Origin: Nocardia tengchongensis
Lineage (GTDB): Bacteria; Actinomycetota; Actinomycetes; Mycobacteriales; Mycobacteriaceae
Length of the DNA stretch: 64,000 nt
Reading direction: 5' to 3'
NCBI RefSeq assembly: GCF_018362975.1
Contig: NZ_CP074371.1
Location: 3,906,001 to 3,970,000, forward strand
This document shows, in pieces, positions 21,644-30,810 of this stretch. The position numbers and the translations under genes were made by a program. The notes beneath the pieces are model-generated. The model was not told the DNA's origin and did no database searches. It saw only the letters and a list, made by a program, of their open reading frames with translations. How positions within the stretch are numbered: the first letter of the stretch is position 1; each line of letters opens with the position of its first letter.

Positions 21644-23065
21644 ATGCGACGAACGAAGATTGTGTGCACCCTCGGGCCTGCAGTGTCATCCGAGGACCGG
21701 ATTCGTGAGCTCGTCGAAAGTGGCATGGACGTTGCGCGCCTGAACTTCAGCCACGGCGAGCACTCCGATCATGCCGAGAACTACAAGAAGGTGCGTGCGG
21801 CCAGCGATACCGCCGGTCGCGCGGTCGGCATCCTCGCCGACCTGCAGGGCCCCAAGATCCGGCTGGGCCGGTTCGAGGGCGACGGCAAGACGGTGTGGAA
21901 CACCGGCGAGGAAGTCCGGATCACCGTCGACGACATCATCGGCACTCACGACCGGGTTTCCACCACCTACAAGCACCTGGCCAAGGACGCCAAGCCCGGC
22001 GACCGTCTGCTCGTGGACGACGGCAAGGTCGGGCTGACCGTTGTGGGCGTCGAGGACAACGACGTCATCTGCAAGGTCACCGAAGGCGGACCCGTCTCCA
22101 ACAACAAGGGCGTCTCGCTGCCCGGCATGGACGTCTCCGTGCCCGCGCTGTCCGAGAAGGACATCGACGACCTGGAATTCGCCCTGCAGCTGGGCGTGGA
22201 CTTCATCGCGCTGTCCTTCGTGCGCTCGCCCTCCGACGTGGAGCTGGTGCACGACATCATGGACCGTGTGGGCCGCCGCGTGCCGGTCATCGGCAAGCTC
22301 GAAAAGCCCGAAGCCATCGACAATCTGGAAGCCATCGTGCTGGCCTTCGACGCCATCATGGTGGCCCGCGGCGACCTGGGCGTCGAGCTGCCGCTCGAGC
22401 AGGTGCCGCTGGTGCAGAAGCGCGCGGTGCAGATGGCGCGCGAGAACGCCAAGCCGGTCATCGTGGCCACCCAGATGCTGGAATCCATGATCACCAACTC
22501 GCGCCCGACCCGCGCCGAGGCCTCCGACGTCGCCAACGCGGTGCTCGACGGCGCCGACGCGGTCATGCTCTCGGGTGAGACCTCGGTCGGTGACTACCCG
22601 ATCGAGGCCGTGCGCACCATGGCCCGCATCGTGCACGCGGTGGAGTCGGAGTCCTCGACCCGGGTGCCGCCGCTGACCCACGTGCCGCGGACCAAGCGCG
22701 GTGTCATCTCCTACGCAGCCCGCGACATCGGCGAGCGCCTCAATGCCAAAGCGCTGGTGGCGTTCACGCAGTCCGGTGACACGGTGCGCCGCCTGGCCCG
22801 GCTGCACACCCCGCTGCCGCTGCTCGCCTTCACCCCGCAGTCCGCGATTCGCAGTCAGCTGGCCTTGACGTGGGGCGTGGAAACGTTCATCGTTCCTCCG
22901 GTGGGCACGACCGACGAGATGATCCACCAGGTGGACAACGCGTTGCTCTCGATCGGGCGGTACAGCAAGGGTGATCTGGTGGTCATCGTGGCCGGCTCGC
23001 CGCCGGGTACTGTCGGGTCCACCAACCTGATCCACGTGCATCGCATCGGCGAGGAGGACCACTAA
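21644..23065 (+). CDS. pyk: Pyruvate kinase
   Basis: Makes pyruvate and ATP from phosphoenolpyruvate and ADP. The 473-residue length is standard. Visible are RRTKIVCTLGPAVSSEDRI, DVARLNFSHGEHSDH, ILADLQGPKIRLGRF, ARGDLGVELPLEQVP with the metal-binding Glu/Asp region, TQMLESMI and DGADAVMLSGETSVGDYP. ATG 21644 directly follows GTG 21641, and either may start. TAGGGT at 21628-21633 is a plausible -10 for a leaderless transcript. It corresponds to Rv1617. Confidence 0.97.
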   Translation: MRRTKIVCTLGPAVSSEDRIRELVESGMDVARLNFSHGEHSDHAENYKKVRAASDTAGRAVGILADLQGPKIRLGRFEGDGKTVWNTGEEVRITVDDIIGTHDRVSTTYKHLAKDAKPGDRLLVDDGKVGLTVVGVEDNDVICKVTEGGPVSNNKGVSLPGMDVSVPALSEKDIDDLEFALQLGVDFIALSFVRSPSDVELVHDIMDRVGRRVPVIGKLEKPEAIDNLEAIVLAFDAIMVARGDLGVELPLEQVPLVQKRAVQMARENAKPVIVATQMLESMITNSRPTRAEASDVANAVLDGADAVMLSGETSVGDYPIEAVRTMARIVHAVESESSTRVPPLTHVPRTKRGVISYAARDIGERLNAKALVAFTQSGDTVRRLARLHTPLPLLAFTPQSAIRSQLALTWGVETFIVPPVGTTDEMIHQVDNALLSIGRYSKGDLVVIVAGSPPGTVGSTNLIHVHRIGEEDH

Positions 23066-23066
23066 T

Positions 23067-23987
23067 TTGAGTGCGTCGCTGGACGAGACGTCTGCGGACG
23101 TCGTCGCGGACCCCGAGGGGACCGGTTCCGACGATCTGAAGGTGTTGCTGCGCCTGCTCGATCTGGAAGAGAACGGCCCCGACATCTTCGTCGGACATCA
23201 TCCCGAGAAGGTGTGGAGCCGCACGTTCGGCGGCCAGCTGGTCGCGCAGGCGATCATCGCCGCGGGCCGGACGGTGGGGCCGGAACGGCCGATCCACGCG
23301 ATCAACGCGCACTTCGTGCGTGGTGGCGACCCGAAGCAGCCGATCGAATACCACGTCGATCGGCATCGGGACGGCCGTTCCATCGCCAACCGCACGGTCA
23401 CCGCGTACCAGGACGGGCAGGAGCTGTTCGTCATGCTCGCGGCCTTCCAGGACTGGGGCAAGGGGCTCGAGCACGGCACGCCCCTGCCCGACGTGCCGGG
23501 GCCGGAAGGTCTTCCGCGCGTGGAGGAGTCGTTCACGGGCATGGAGGACAAGCTCCAGATGTTCGTGGACGCACCGCATCCCATCGAGATGCGCTACACC
23601 AACGACCCGGCCTGGATCCTCAAGGGCAAGGGTGAGAGTCTGAATCACAACCGGGTCTGGATGCGCACCGACGGCGAACTGCCCGACGATCCGCTGATTC
23701 ACGTTGCGGTGCTGGCGTATTCGTCCGACACCACGGTGCTGGACTCGATCATCACCACGCACGGGCTGTCGTGGGGCTGGGACCGCATCATCGCGGCCAC
23801 GGTGAACCACTCCATCTGGTTCCACCGGCCCTTTCGCTTCGACGACTGGTCGCTGTACGCGACGGAGTCGCCGGTGGCGGCGGGCTCGCGCGGGCTGGCC
23901 CGCGGGCATTTCTACGCGCAGAACGGCGACCTGCTGGCGACGACCGTCCAGGAAGGCGTGATCCGCCACTTCCCGGCGCGCCGCTGA
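23067..23987 (+). CDS. tesB: Acyl-CoA thioesterase II
   Basis: A 306-residue double-hotdog thioesterase that hydrolyses acyl-CoAs. Visible are RTFGGQLVAQAIIAAGRTVG and HAINAHFVRGGDPKQPIEYH in the first hotdog, and TTHGLSWGWDRIIAATVNHS with HRPFRFDDWSLYATESP in the second. It starts with TTG at 23067, one base after the pyk stop, with GAGGAGGA about 8 bases upstream; no better start is available. It matches tesB1 (Rv1618), also next to pyk. Confidence 0.94.
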   Translation: MSASLDETSADVVADPEGTGSDDLKVLLRLLDLEENGPDIFVGHHPEKVWSRTFGGQLVAQAIIAAGRTVGPERPIHAINAHFVRGGDPKQPIEYHVDRHRDGRSIANRTVTAYQDGQELFVMLAAFQDWGKGLEHGTPLPDVPGPEGLPRVEESFTGMEDKLQMFVDAPHPIEMRYTNDPAWILKGKGESLNHNRVWMRTDGELPDDPLIHVAVLAYSSDTTVLDSIITTHGLSWGWDRIIAATVNHSIWFHRPFRFDDWSLYATESPVAAGSRGLARGHFYAQNGDLLATTVQEGVIRHFPARR

Positions 23988-24050
23988 TACTCGGACGCCA
24001 GGGATCGGGCCGTGCCCTGTGGGGCGCGGCCGATGTGTGTCCCGGGGGTT

Positions 24051-24067
24051 TCAGGGGGAACCCCTGA
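24051..24067. terminator. Short hairpin between convergent genes
   Basis: A perfect 7-bp inverted repeat with a 3-base loop between the convergent tesB gene and the reverse-strand gene at 24080. It may act as a terminator in either direction. Confidence 0.35.
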
Positions 24068-24079
24068 GAGCCCTGAGAG

Positions 24080-24481
24080 TTAGATCAACTCGCGGTTTTC
24101 TTCCAGCTCGAAGTTCTCGCGCTGGAGGGCGTGCACGATGTAGGGGATCGGGTCGCCCGCGGAGAGCTCCAGCACCAGGCGCTGCTCCAGTTTGGCAATG
24201 CCCGCTTTGGTGAGCTGGCGGGATTCCCCGACCAGGCTGAGCGCGATCTCGTAGGTGTGGCGCTCGCCCGGGTCGGCGGCGGGATGATCCAGCCGCCATT
24301 GGGTTTCGAGCACCGTGTGGGCGGGGTCGTCGCACTCCACCGGGAGGGTGAAGCGCCACGCGAAGATATCTCGATCGGCGACGTATTCATCGACCACCCG
24401 GCACACCGTCTCGGTGACGCGGTGCAGGGTTTGAGGTGTCACGTAAACATGGAGCGAAACATCCGAAATTCGCTTCGGCAT
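24080..24481 (-). CDS. Hypothetical protein
   Basis: 133 residues, soluble, with no family that I recognise. It begins MPKRISDVSLHVYVTPQTLH and has alternating strand and helix character (RFTLPVECDDPAHTVLETQW, ending in RENFELEENRELI). ATG 24481 is chosen over the frame start at 24511 because codon use and the alternating pattern begin there. It has no operon partner: the phosphatase gene upstream on the same strand is 159 bases away. Confidence 0.55.
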   Translation of the reverse strand: MPKRISDVSLHVYVTPQTLHRVTETVCRVVDEYVADRDIFAWRFTLPVECDDPAHTVLETQWRLDHPAADPGERHTYEIALSLVGESRQLTKAGIAKLEQRLVLELSAGDPIPYIVHALQRENFELEENRELI

Positions 24482-24640
24482 GTCCTTGGTCCTGTTCTTG
24501 TGTCGAACCACCGGCAGTGGCGTTCGGCGGAACGGATAGGTGTTCCGCGCGAGAGTGTAATCCCTTACCGGACCATCGCGGCAGCAAGGCGTATTGACAC
24601 GCGCGATTCCGAACCGACCGGTGTGTGCTGGGATCGCCTG

Positions 24641-25330
24641 CTATCCGGCGGATTCCGCCACCCGGCGGGCCGGTTGCGCTGCCGGGCGGGGTGATTGCGC
24701 CGACCTGGGTGTTTCGGGGCGTCTGGCCGGTTCGCCCCGTCCGCCATCGATCACCAGCAGCGGCGGCTGCCCGTCCGCGGCGCTGCGCGGCCGCAGGGTG
24801 GCCTGCGGATGCTGATGGGCATGCAACGCCAGCAGCAACGGCACCAGCGCCTCGGCGATCTTGTCGCCGACATCGCAATACTGTTGCGGCGACAGGCCGA
24901 CCGGGTCGGCGATGTTCTCCCGGCCGACATAGGCGAGATCGTCACGGGCGGCATGCAACCCGACCACGGTGCGCGCGCCGCTCACCTTCGCGATCCGGTA
25001 CGCCTCGAGCAGAGTGAAGGTGCGAGGGAGGGCGGCGGGCACGAGATCGCGCACCTGGTCGCGAATCTTGTCGGTCATGGTGAGCACCAGATCGGCGCGA
25101 TGCACCATCTCCGCCTTGAGCCGGCGCGCCTTGAAATTGGCGGCGTCACCGCCCAGTCCGGTAATCGTCTGTGCGGCCAGGGGTTCCACCGGGAATCCGA
25201 CCAGGGCGCGCACGCCGGCGCTCTCGGCGGTCAGCTCTTGTAGCCCGTGGTCGGCGGCCACCGCCAAAGTCAGACGTTCGGCGATGACGGATCGGCAAAC
25301 ATTTCCGCTGCAGACGAACAGGACGTGCAT
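24641..25330 (-). CDS. Low-molecular-weight protein-tyrosine phosphatase family protein
   Basis: The N-terminus carries the P-loop VLFVCSGNVCRSVIAERL, i.e. C-x5-R-S with Cys7 and Arg13. The general-acid region is visible as ENIADPVGL near residue 140. The family dephosphorylates tyrosine or, in some members, other substrates such as arsenate. At 229 residues it is longer than the usual ~155-190 because of a Pro/Arg/Ala-rich tail. It is monocistronic and divergent from nothing obvious. Confidence 0.88.
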   Translation of the reverse strand: MHVLFVCSGNVCRSVIAERLTLAVAADHGLQELTAESAGVRALVGFPVEPLAAQTITGLGGDAANFKARRLKAEMVHRADLVLTMTDKIRDQVRDLVPAALPRTFTLLEAYRIAKVSGARTVVGLHAARDDLAYVGRENIADPVGLSPQQYCDVGDKIAEALVPLLLALHAHQHPQATLRPRSAADGQPPLLVIDGGRGEPARRPETPRSAQSPRPAAQPARRVAESAG

Positions 25331-25514
25331 GCCGATAACCTATGCCCGCCGTTGTCGTTTCGAAACAGTCCTGTGACCGAATCACACGTTTCAACCGCAT
25401 TGTTCATACGGTGGTTCGGTGTCGCTCACTTACCGTTGATTCTCGTTCACCGGTGCGTCCCGCGGGCGAAGATCAGCATGCCTTTTCACGCACCCTGAAT
25501 CAATAGCTCGACCG

Positions 25515-26027
25515 TTATTTGTCGGTCGTACCGTACAACGTGGATTCCGTTACCACGGGCGCGATTTCGGAGGCGGCGCCCCGGGTGCGCCGCGCGGTGG
25601 AGAATAACCGCCCGCGGGCCGGAACGATCGGGGCGAAGCGCGCCATCCCGGTGGTGGCGGACATGTCGTCGTACACGGAATCTATTCCGCCCCTGGCGAA
25701 ATAGGCCTCGTGCCAGAATCCGGTGCCGCCGGAGTCGCGCAGGAACCGCTGCCACCAGTCGCGATGCGGCTCCGAACGGGTCCACCGTTCCAGGCTCTCC
25801 AGGTCGCGCCAATACTGCCGCGCCCCCCAATGCGGCGGCCACAGCGACCACACCACATCCTCGTGCGACAAGAGCCCGTCCGGCCGATCGTGGTGCGACT
25901 TGTACAGCCGTGGTCCGAGCCCCAGCAGCCGCAGCATTCCGCGCGGCTTGCGGACCCGCATTCCGAGCAAGATCACGACCAGGTCCGGGTAGTCGGACAG
26001 GTCCGCGGTCATTCTCTCCACCGGCAT
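25515..26027 (-). CDS. DUF4188 family protein (dimeric alpha-beta barrel type)
   Basis: 170 residues. The pattern DYPDLVVILLGMRVRKPRG at the start, QYWRDLESLERWTRSEPHRD in the middle and GTGFWHEAYFARGG towards the end matches the DUF4188 family, some members of which are annotated as monooxygenase- or phenylacetaldoxime-dehydratase-like. The activity is unknown. ATG 26027 has GGAGG about 6 bases upstream. Confidence 0.75.
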   Translation of the reverse strand: MPVERMTADLSDYPDLVVILLGMRVRKPRGMLRLLGLGPRLYKSHHDRPDGLLSHEDVVWSLWPPHWGARQYWRDLESLERWTRSEPHRDWWQRFLRDSGGTGFWHEAYFARGGIDSVYDDMSATTGMARFAPIVPARGRLFSTARRTRGAASEIAPVVTESTLYGTTDK

Positions 26028-26114
26028 TCGTGGCCTCCGCACTTTCTCGCTGCTTTGTGCGGGTCTACGTCGCCCCCGTGCGCTCGGTTCGACCGCGGCC
26101 CGTGACCGCAGAGT

Positions 26115-26606
26115 TTACGACGTACTCAGGCGCAGAACCGCCGAGCTGCCCTGGACTGCAACTATCTTCACGGTGAGCCCGTTGAGGAAAATGGTGCCGC
26201 CGACTCCGGTCGATCCCGACACCGGCAGTCCGAACACGGTGGTGGACGCGGTCGTCGACAGCGCGCTGATCTCGCCGATCTTCACACTGCCGCCGATCCG
26301 CGAGAATCCCGGCACCGGAATCGTGGTCGGCCCGTCCACCCGGATCTCACAGTTGCCCTTCGAGCAGGCGCTCAGATCGGTCCCGTTCGCCGCGGCCGGC
26401 AATCCACCTTGCACCTTGGTCGTCTCCTTGGCCGCGCTCGTCGGCGCCGTCGTAGCCCGGGCGGTGGTCGCCGCCCCCGTTCCCGTCGTCTCCGGCATCG
26501 CGTGCCCATCGGTCTGCGACCCGCAGCCCGCGCTCAGTGCCGCGATCAGCACCCCCACCCCGAGGCCCCACCCGCCTCTCACCATCGAGGTAACCGGGTT
26601 TCGCAT
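26115..26606 (-). CDS. Predicted secreted lipoprotein
   Basis: 163 residues. A positively charged start is followed by a hydrophobic stretch and a lipobox (IAALSAGCGSQTDG) that Lgt would modify. A Thr/Ala-rich linker (about residues 35-65) leads to a small domain with two cysteines (SACSKGNCEIRVDG) and beta-rich sequence. No family recognised. ATG 26606 has GGAGG 4 bases upstream; the upstream part of the frame lacks signal character. Confidence 0.7.
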   Translation of the reverse strand: MRNPVTSMVRGGWGLGVGVLIAALSAGCGSQTDGHAMPETTGTGAATTARATTAPTSAAKETTKVQGGLPAAANGTDLSACSKGNCEIRVDGPTTIPVPGFSRIGGSVKIGEISALSTTASTTVFGLPVSGSTGVGGTIFLNGLTVKIVAVQGSSAVLRLSTS

Positions 26607-26693
26607 ACTGCCTCCATACTGCTTTCCGAACAAGAGCACCCCGATCATGCGCGACACCCCGCCCGCCGGGCAGCGGTTCTCACAAGATCACCG

Positions 26694-27704
26694 TCAACGG
26701 CCGTCGGCATGGGCGCGCAGGGCGCCGACCACCGTCTCCGGATCCGGCATACCGGCGATTTCCGCCGCGATCGCCCGGGCCGCGTCGCGATGGTCGTTGC
26801 CGCGGCGCGGCAGCAGCCGCGCGGCGGCGTCGGCGATGGCGCCCGGATCGACGTCGCCCGCCCGGAGCTGGATCGCCGCGCCCGCCGCCTCGAGGGCGTC
26901 GGCGTTAGCGAACTGGTCAGCCCCTTGGGGCAGGAGTAGTTGGGGGACGCCGGAATTCAGGGCGGCGAGGGTGGTGCCGCTACCACCGTGGTGGACGACG
27001 ACGTCCGCGTGGGGCAGTAGTCGGGTCTGCGGGACCCAGGCGTGGAGGCTGACATTCTCGGGTTGTGGGCCCAGCTCGGTCGGGTTCAGCCGGCCCGCGG
27101 CGACGACGATGTGGGCGTCGAGGCGGGCGAGGCCCGCGATGGCGGTGGTGAGCAGTTCCGGGGTGCCGAAGACCGTCCCGAGCGTGAGGTAGATCAGCGG
27201 CCGGGAGTTAGGGAGTTCAGGCAGGCCGTCCGCTGCGAAGGAATCGGGGTAGGGGATCGGGCGCAGCGGGATCCGGTCCGCGGCGAGAAAGTCCTTGTCC
27301 TGCAGGGCCGGCGGGCAGATATCCAGATGTGGCAGACCCGCGACCTCGGGGATCCGCAGCGGCGATTCCAGCCCGATCCCGTCGGGAAACATGCGGCCGA
27401 AGCCGTGCCACAGACCGGGAATCCCGGCCCGCCGCGCCGCGATCGCCGCGCCGGGAACACCCCACTCGTGGATCACCAGATCCGGTCGCAGTCGTTCGAG
27501 ATCGCCGGCCAGATCCTCCGGGTAGATCTCTGAGAAGCAGTCCGCCGGCCGGAACGGCCGCAGCCCGTGCGCGGCCAGCGCCGGATGCACGGATTCCCCG
27601 GCGGCGAAATGCACCGCGCATCCGGCCCGGCGCGCCGCGATCGCCAGCGGAACCAGCGGATAGGCGTGTCCGACCGTCGCGAGGCTGGCAAACAACAGGC
27701 GCAT
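26694..27704 (-). CDS. Glycosyltransferase, GT1 family (macrolide/UGT type)
   Basis: 336 residues with the GT-B layout. The N-terminal domain starts RLLFASLATVGHAYPLVPLA. The C-terminal donor-binding region is visible as DVVVHHGGSGTTLAALNSGV followed by QLLLPQGADQFANADAL, the usual His-Gly-Gly and Asp-Gln nucleotide-sugar contacts. It would transfer a sugar to a small hydrophobic acceptor; neither is known. It is divergent from an NAD-dependent epimerase, a type of enzyme that often makes nucleotide sugars, so the two may work together. That link is inference. Confidence 0.88.
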   Translation of the reverse strand: MRLLFASLATVGHAYPLVPLAIAARRAGCAVHFAAGESVHPALAAHGLRPFRPADCFSEIYPEDLAGDLERLRPDLVIHEWGVPGAAIAARRAGIPGLWHGFGRMFPDGIGLESPLRIPEVAGLPHLDICPPALQDKDFLAADRIPLRPIPYPDSFAADGLPELPNSRPLIYLTLGTVFGTPELLTTAIAGLARLDAHIVVAAGRLNPTELGPQPENVSLHAWVPQTRLLPHADVVVHHGGSGTTLAALNSGVPQLLLPQGADQFANADALEAAGAAIQLRAGDVDPGAIADAAARLLPRRGNDHRDAARAIAAEIAGMPDPETVVGALRAHADGR

Positions 27705-27720
27705 CCCAACACCCTAAACC

Positions 27721-27737
27721 GTCAACCCGAGGTTGAC
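27721..27737. promoter_or_regulatory. Operator-like palindrome between divergent genes
   Basis: A perfect 7-bp inverted repeat, GTCAAC C with GGTTGAC, spaced by 3 bases, 17 bases upstream of the glycosyltransferase start and in front of the divergent epimerase. It could bind a dimeric regulator controlling both genes. Confidence 0.35.
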
Positions 27738-27833
27738 CATGCTGGAACGGCTTGCCACACAGGGCGTCTCGTACGAGCCCCGCAGCCGTCGATCGGTCGA
27801 AAGCCGAGCCGTGCGCGATGCCATGATGAGCGT

Positions 27834-28777
27834 GTGCGAGTACTTGTCACCGGAGCCAACGGCTACCTCGGTCGTGCCGTAATCGCAGCGCTTCACGCGG
27901 CGGGCCACGAGCCGATCGCCATGGTCCGTTCCCACGCCCCGGTGATTCCAGGTGCTACCGAAGTACGGATAGCCGACCTACTCGACGCCGATGCCCTCTC
28001 AGGCGCGGTGCGAGATGTCGACGCGGTCTGCCACCTCGCCGGCCTGACCCGAGCCCGAGAATCCCTCACCGAACCCCTCCGCTATTTCCGCGGCAACGCC
28101 ACCGCAACAGCCGCCCTGCTCGAGGCCATGGCGGAAGCCGAGGTCGGCACCATCGTCTTCGCGTCCACCGCAGCCATATACGGAACCCCCGACCGCCAGC
28201 CGATGACCGAAGACCTCCCCGACGCCCCACCCCACCCTTACGCCCGCAGCAAACTCGCCGCCGAACTAGCCATCGAAGCCACCGCCCAGTGCGGTCACCT
28301 CTCCGCCGCGATCCTGCGCCTGTCCAACATCGCCGGCGGATTCGACCTCGATCCGACTCGCTTGATCCCGCGCGCCCTGGCGGCAGCATCAACCAATTCA
28401 CCTCTACGGTGAACGGCGACGGTTCAACCACCCGCGACTACCTCCACATCACCGACGCAGCCCAAGCCTTCGCGGCCTGCCTCGCCCACCCACCCCACCC
28501 CGGCGCCGCCACCCGCTACAACGTCGGCAGCGGCCACGGCACCACCGTCCTGGAGGTCGCCGCCGCGGTAGAACGAGTGACCGGTCTGTCCCTCACCCTC
28601 GACCACCGCCCCCCGGCCCCGGAACCGCCCATTCTGATCGTCGACCCGTCCAAGGTGGTTGCCGAAACGGGCTGGAAGCCGGTCCATTCCACGATCGATC
28701 AGATCGTTGGGGACACCTGGCGGGCCGACACAGAATCTCCACTCGGCGTCCGCCCGATCCGCACATCCGGTTCCTAG
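27834..28777 (+). CDS. NAD-dependent epimerase/dehydratase, frameshifted in this sequence
   Basis: An extended short-chain dehydrogenase. GTG 27834 starts RVLVTGANGYLGRAVIAAL, the GxxGxxG nucleotide site. FASTAAIYGTPD and YARSKLAAELA carry the Ser/Tyr-x3-Lys catalytic set. The first frame ends at 28412, but the conserved VNGDGSTTRDYLHITDAAQA lies one frame over and runs to 28777. One base is missing near 28403-28405. Both parts are well conserved, so this is probably a sequence error. The product would be about 314 residues. The substrate is likely a nucleotide sugar, given the divergent glycosyltransferase. Confidence 0.85.
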
Positions 28778-28821
28778 AGTCGGTTCGGGAACGGCCCAGT
28801 AGTCGAGATCGGAAGGCTCGT

Positions 28822-29549
28822 ATGCGCGACTCTGCTGAATTCACCCGGTGGACCACGGAATTCGAGGCGAAGGCGCGGGCACGGGCCCGAGCGGGCGATC
28901 CCGACGATGCCGGCGGGGCGACCCTGCATCCGGACCTCGTGCGCAGCATTCAGCGCTTCCAGGTGGGTGAGTCGGGCGACGGTGCCCATCTCATCGCCAA
29001 GGCCGACGCGGCGGGCGATCCGGTCTACGCGGCGGCAGTGCGGCTGTTCGTCGCCGAGGAGCGCAACCACGCGCGCCTGCTGCTGAACCTCCTGCACGCC
29101 GCAGGGGAGAAACCGATCTCCGGTCATTGGACCGACGCGATCTTCGTCCGGCTGCGCCGGGGGCTGGGCCTGCGCCTGGAACTCATGGTGCTGTCCGTCG
29201 CCGAGGTCATCGCCGTTCCCTACTACCGGGCCCTGCGTGACGGCGCCCGTGACCCCCTCACCACCCGCACGGCCGCCCTCATCCTGGCCGACGAGCAACG
29301 CCACATCCCCTTCCACACCCACCGCCTGCGCCTGGCCTTCGCCCCCACCCCGCCCGTCCTCCGCCCTCTCATCCGCGCAACCTGGTGGGCCATCCTGCAC
29401 GCCGCCATCCTGGTCGTCCTCCTCGATCACGGCCCGCCCTACGCCAACTGGGAAGTACCCGAACAGAATTCGTCCGCACCGCCCGCGCCCATTTCATCCC
29501 GATCTGCGCGACGGCCCTCCCCCCGCATCGCGTGCTGCTCAGTCGGTGA
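28822..29549 (+). CDS. Ferritin-like domain protein, frameshifted in this sequence
   Basis: A helical protein with two E/D-x2-H iron-ligand motifs, FVAEERNHARLLL and LADEQRHIPFHTHR, typical of ferritin-like di-iron oxidoreductases. ATG 28822 follows GGAAGG. The frame is good to VVLLDHG; the natural C-terminus (TEFVRTARAHFIPICATAL, ending at TGA 29547-29549) lies in the next frame, requiring one missing C near 29436-29440. Without this correction the frame would run on as an artificial fusion antisense to the P450 gene. Corrected length is ~242 residues. Its end overlaps the convergent P450 gene by 11 bases. The substrate is unknown. Confidence 0.8.
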
Positions 29550-30810
29550 TGTGGTCGAAGTCGATGAGCAGGTGTTCGGGGCCGCGGAAGATTTGGCTTC
29601 GCCGATACGGTGGCGGGTCGGCGACCAGGCGGGGTGTGGCGACGCGGCGGAGGAAGGTTTCCAGCGCGAGGTTGACTTCGAGTCGTGCGAGCGGACCGCC
29701 CAGGCAGGTGTGGATGCCGCTGCCCCAGCCGAAGTGTTCGTTGTCGGGGCGGTGGAGGTCGAAGCGGTTCGGGTTGGCGAAGCGGTTCGGGTCGCGGTTG
29801 GCGGCGGCGTAGACCAGGTGCACCGCAGCCCCTTTCGGGATGACGGTGCCGGCGATGTCGATATCGGCGGTGGCGCTGCGGCTGGGGAAGAACTGCACGG
29901 CCGCCTGCAGCCGCTGGACCTCCTCGATCGCGCGCGGGAGCAGCTCCGGTCGGCTGCGTACCTGGTCGTAGGACCCGGGGTTGCGCAGCAGCGTCATCAC
30001 ACAGTTGGTGATGGTGTTGACCGTCGAGTCATGACCGGCGACGAGCAGCAGCACGGCATTGGACAACACCTGTTCGGCGGGCATCGGACCGTCGGGGCCT
30101 TGGTCGTGAATCAGTTCGGACAGCAGGCCCTGCCCGCGCTCGCGTCGGAGTTGCTCGATCAGGTCGGCCAGATAGCGCACGAGTGCGTCACGGCTTGCGC
30201 GGGACTTCTCGGCGCGGGCCTTACCCTGCTCGGTGGTCGCGTCCGGGCCCAGATCGATGCCGGCCACCATGTCGCGGATCCAGGCATGGAACCGGGGTTC
30301 GTCTGCGAGTGGGACCCCGAGGATCTTGCAGATCACCATCACCGGCACGGGGTAGGCGTAATCGTCGACCACGTCCAGCCGGGTCCTGCCGCTGGGCTCG
30401 ATGCGGTCGAGCAGCTGGTTGCACAACCGCACGATGTCGGGCTCCATGCCGGGGATGACGTCGGGTGAATGCGGTGAGCTGAAGTGGCGCATCACCTGTC
30501 GGCGCGCCCGATCGTGCTCGGGAGGATCGGAGACGATGATGCTCGGCCGGCGACCGTAGACCTGCATGTCCTCGGCGCCGGGCTCCGAATCGGTGCCCGA
30601 CGTCAGGGCGGCTCCCAGCGGGCTGCGGCTGATATCGGAGCTGATCCGGGGGTCGTGCGCCAGCGTCAGCAGTTCTTGATAGCCGGTCACGACATACAGG
30701 TTGTCGGCCACTCGCGCGACGGGGGTCCGGCGCAGTTGGTCGAAGAACGGGTACGGGTCGGCGCGGTGTTCGTATTTCATCGCCTCCGCCCAGGCGCTCG
30801 CCGCAGTCAT
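29539..30810 (-). CDS. Cytochrome P450
   Basis: A 423-residue bacterial class I P450. Visible are the I-helix oxygen-binding motif LLVAGHDSTVNTI, the K-helix E-x-x-R in AIEEVQRLQ and the heme-ligand loop HFGWGSGIHTCLGGPLARLE with the axial Cys. ATG 30810 overlaps the stop of the reductase gene (ATGA), placing it third in a ferredoxin-reductase-P450 operon. The open frame extends upstream antisense to the reductase gene, but homology starts at 30810. The substrate is unknown; the layout resembles CYP systems that act on terpenoids or steroids. Confidence 0.94.
   Translation of the reverse strand: MTAASAWAEAMKYEHRADPYPFFDQLRRTPVARVADNLYVVTGYQELLTLAHDPRISSDISRSPLGAALTSGTDSEPGAEDMQVYGRRPSIIVSDPPEHDRARRQVMRHFSSPHSPDVIPGMEPDIVRLCNQLLDRIEPSGRTRLDVVDDYAYPVPVMVICKILGVPLADEPRFHAWIRDMVAGIDLGPDATTEQGKARAEKSRASRDALVRYLADLIEQLRRERGQGLLSELIHDQGPDGPMPAEQVLSNAVLLLVAGHDSTVNTITNCVMTLLRNPGSYDQVRSRPELLPRAIEEVQRLQAAVQFFPSRSATADIDIAGTVIPKGAAVHLVYAAANRDPNRFANPNRFDLHRPDNEHFGWGSGIHTCLGGPLARLEVNLALETFLRRVATPRLVADPPPYRRSQIFRGPEHLLIDFDHITD

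Noticed and set aside
28822..30468. 548-codon frame that would fuse a ferritin-like protein to unknown sequence
   Set aside because: The second part is antisense to the P450 gene. The natural ferritin-like C-terminus is found one frame over, so the fusion is caused by a one-base deletion.
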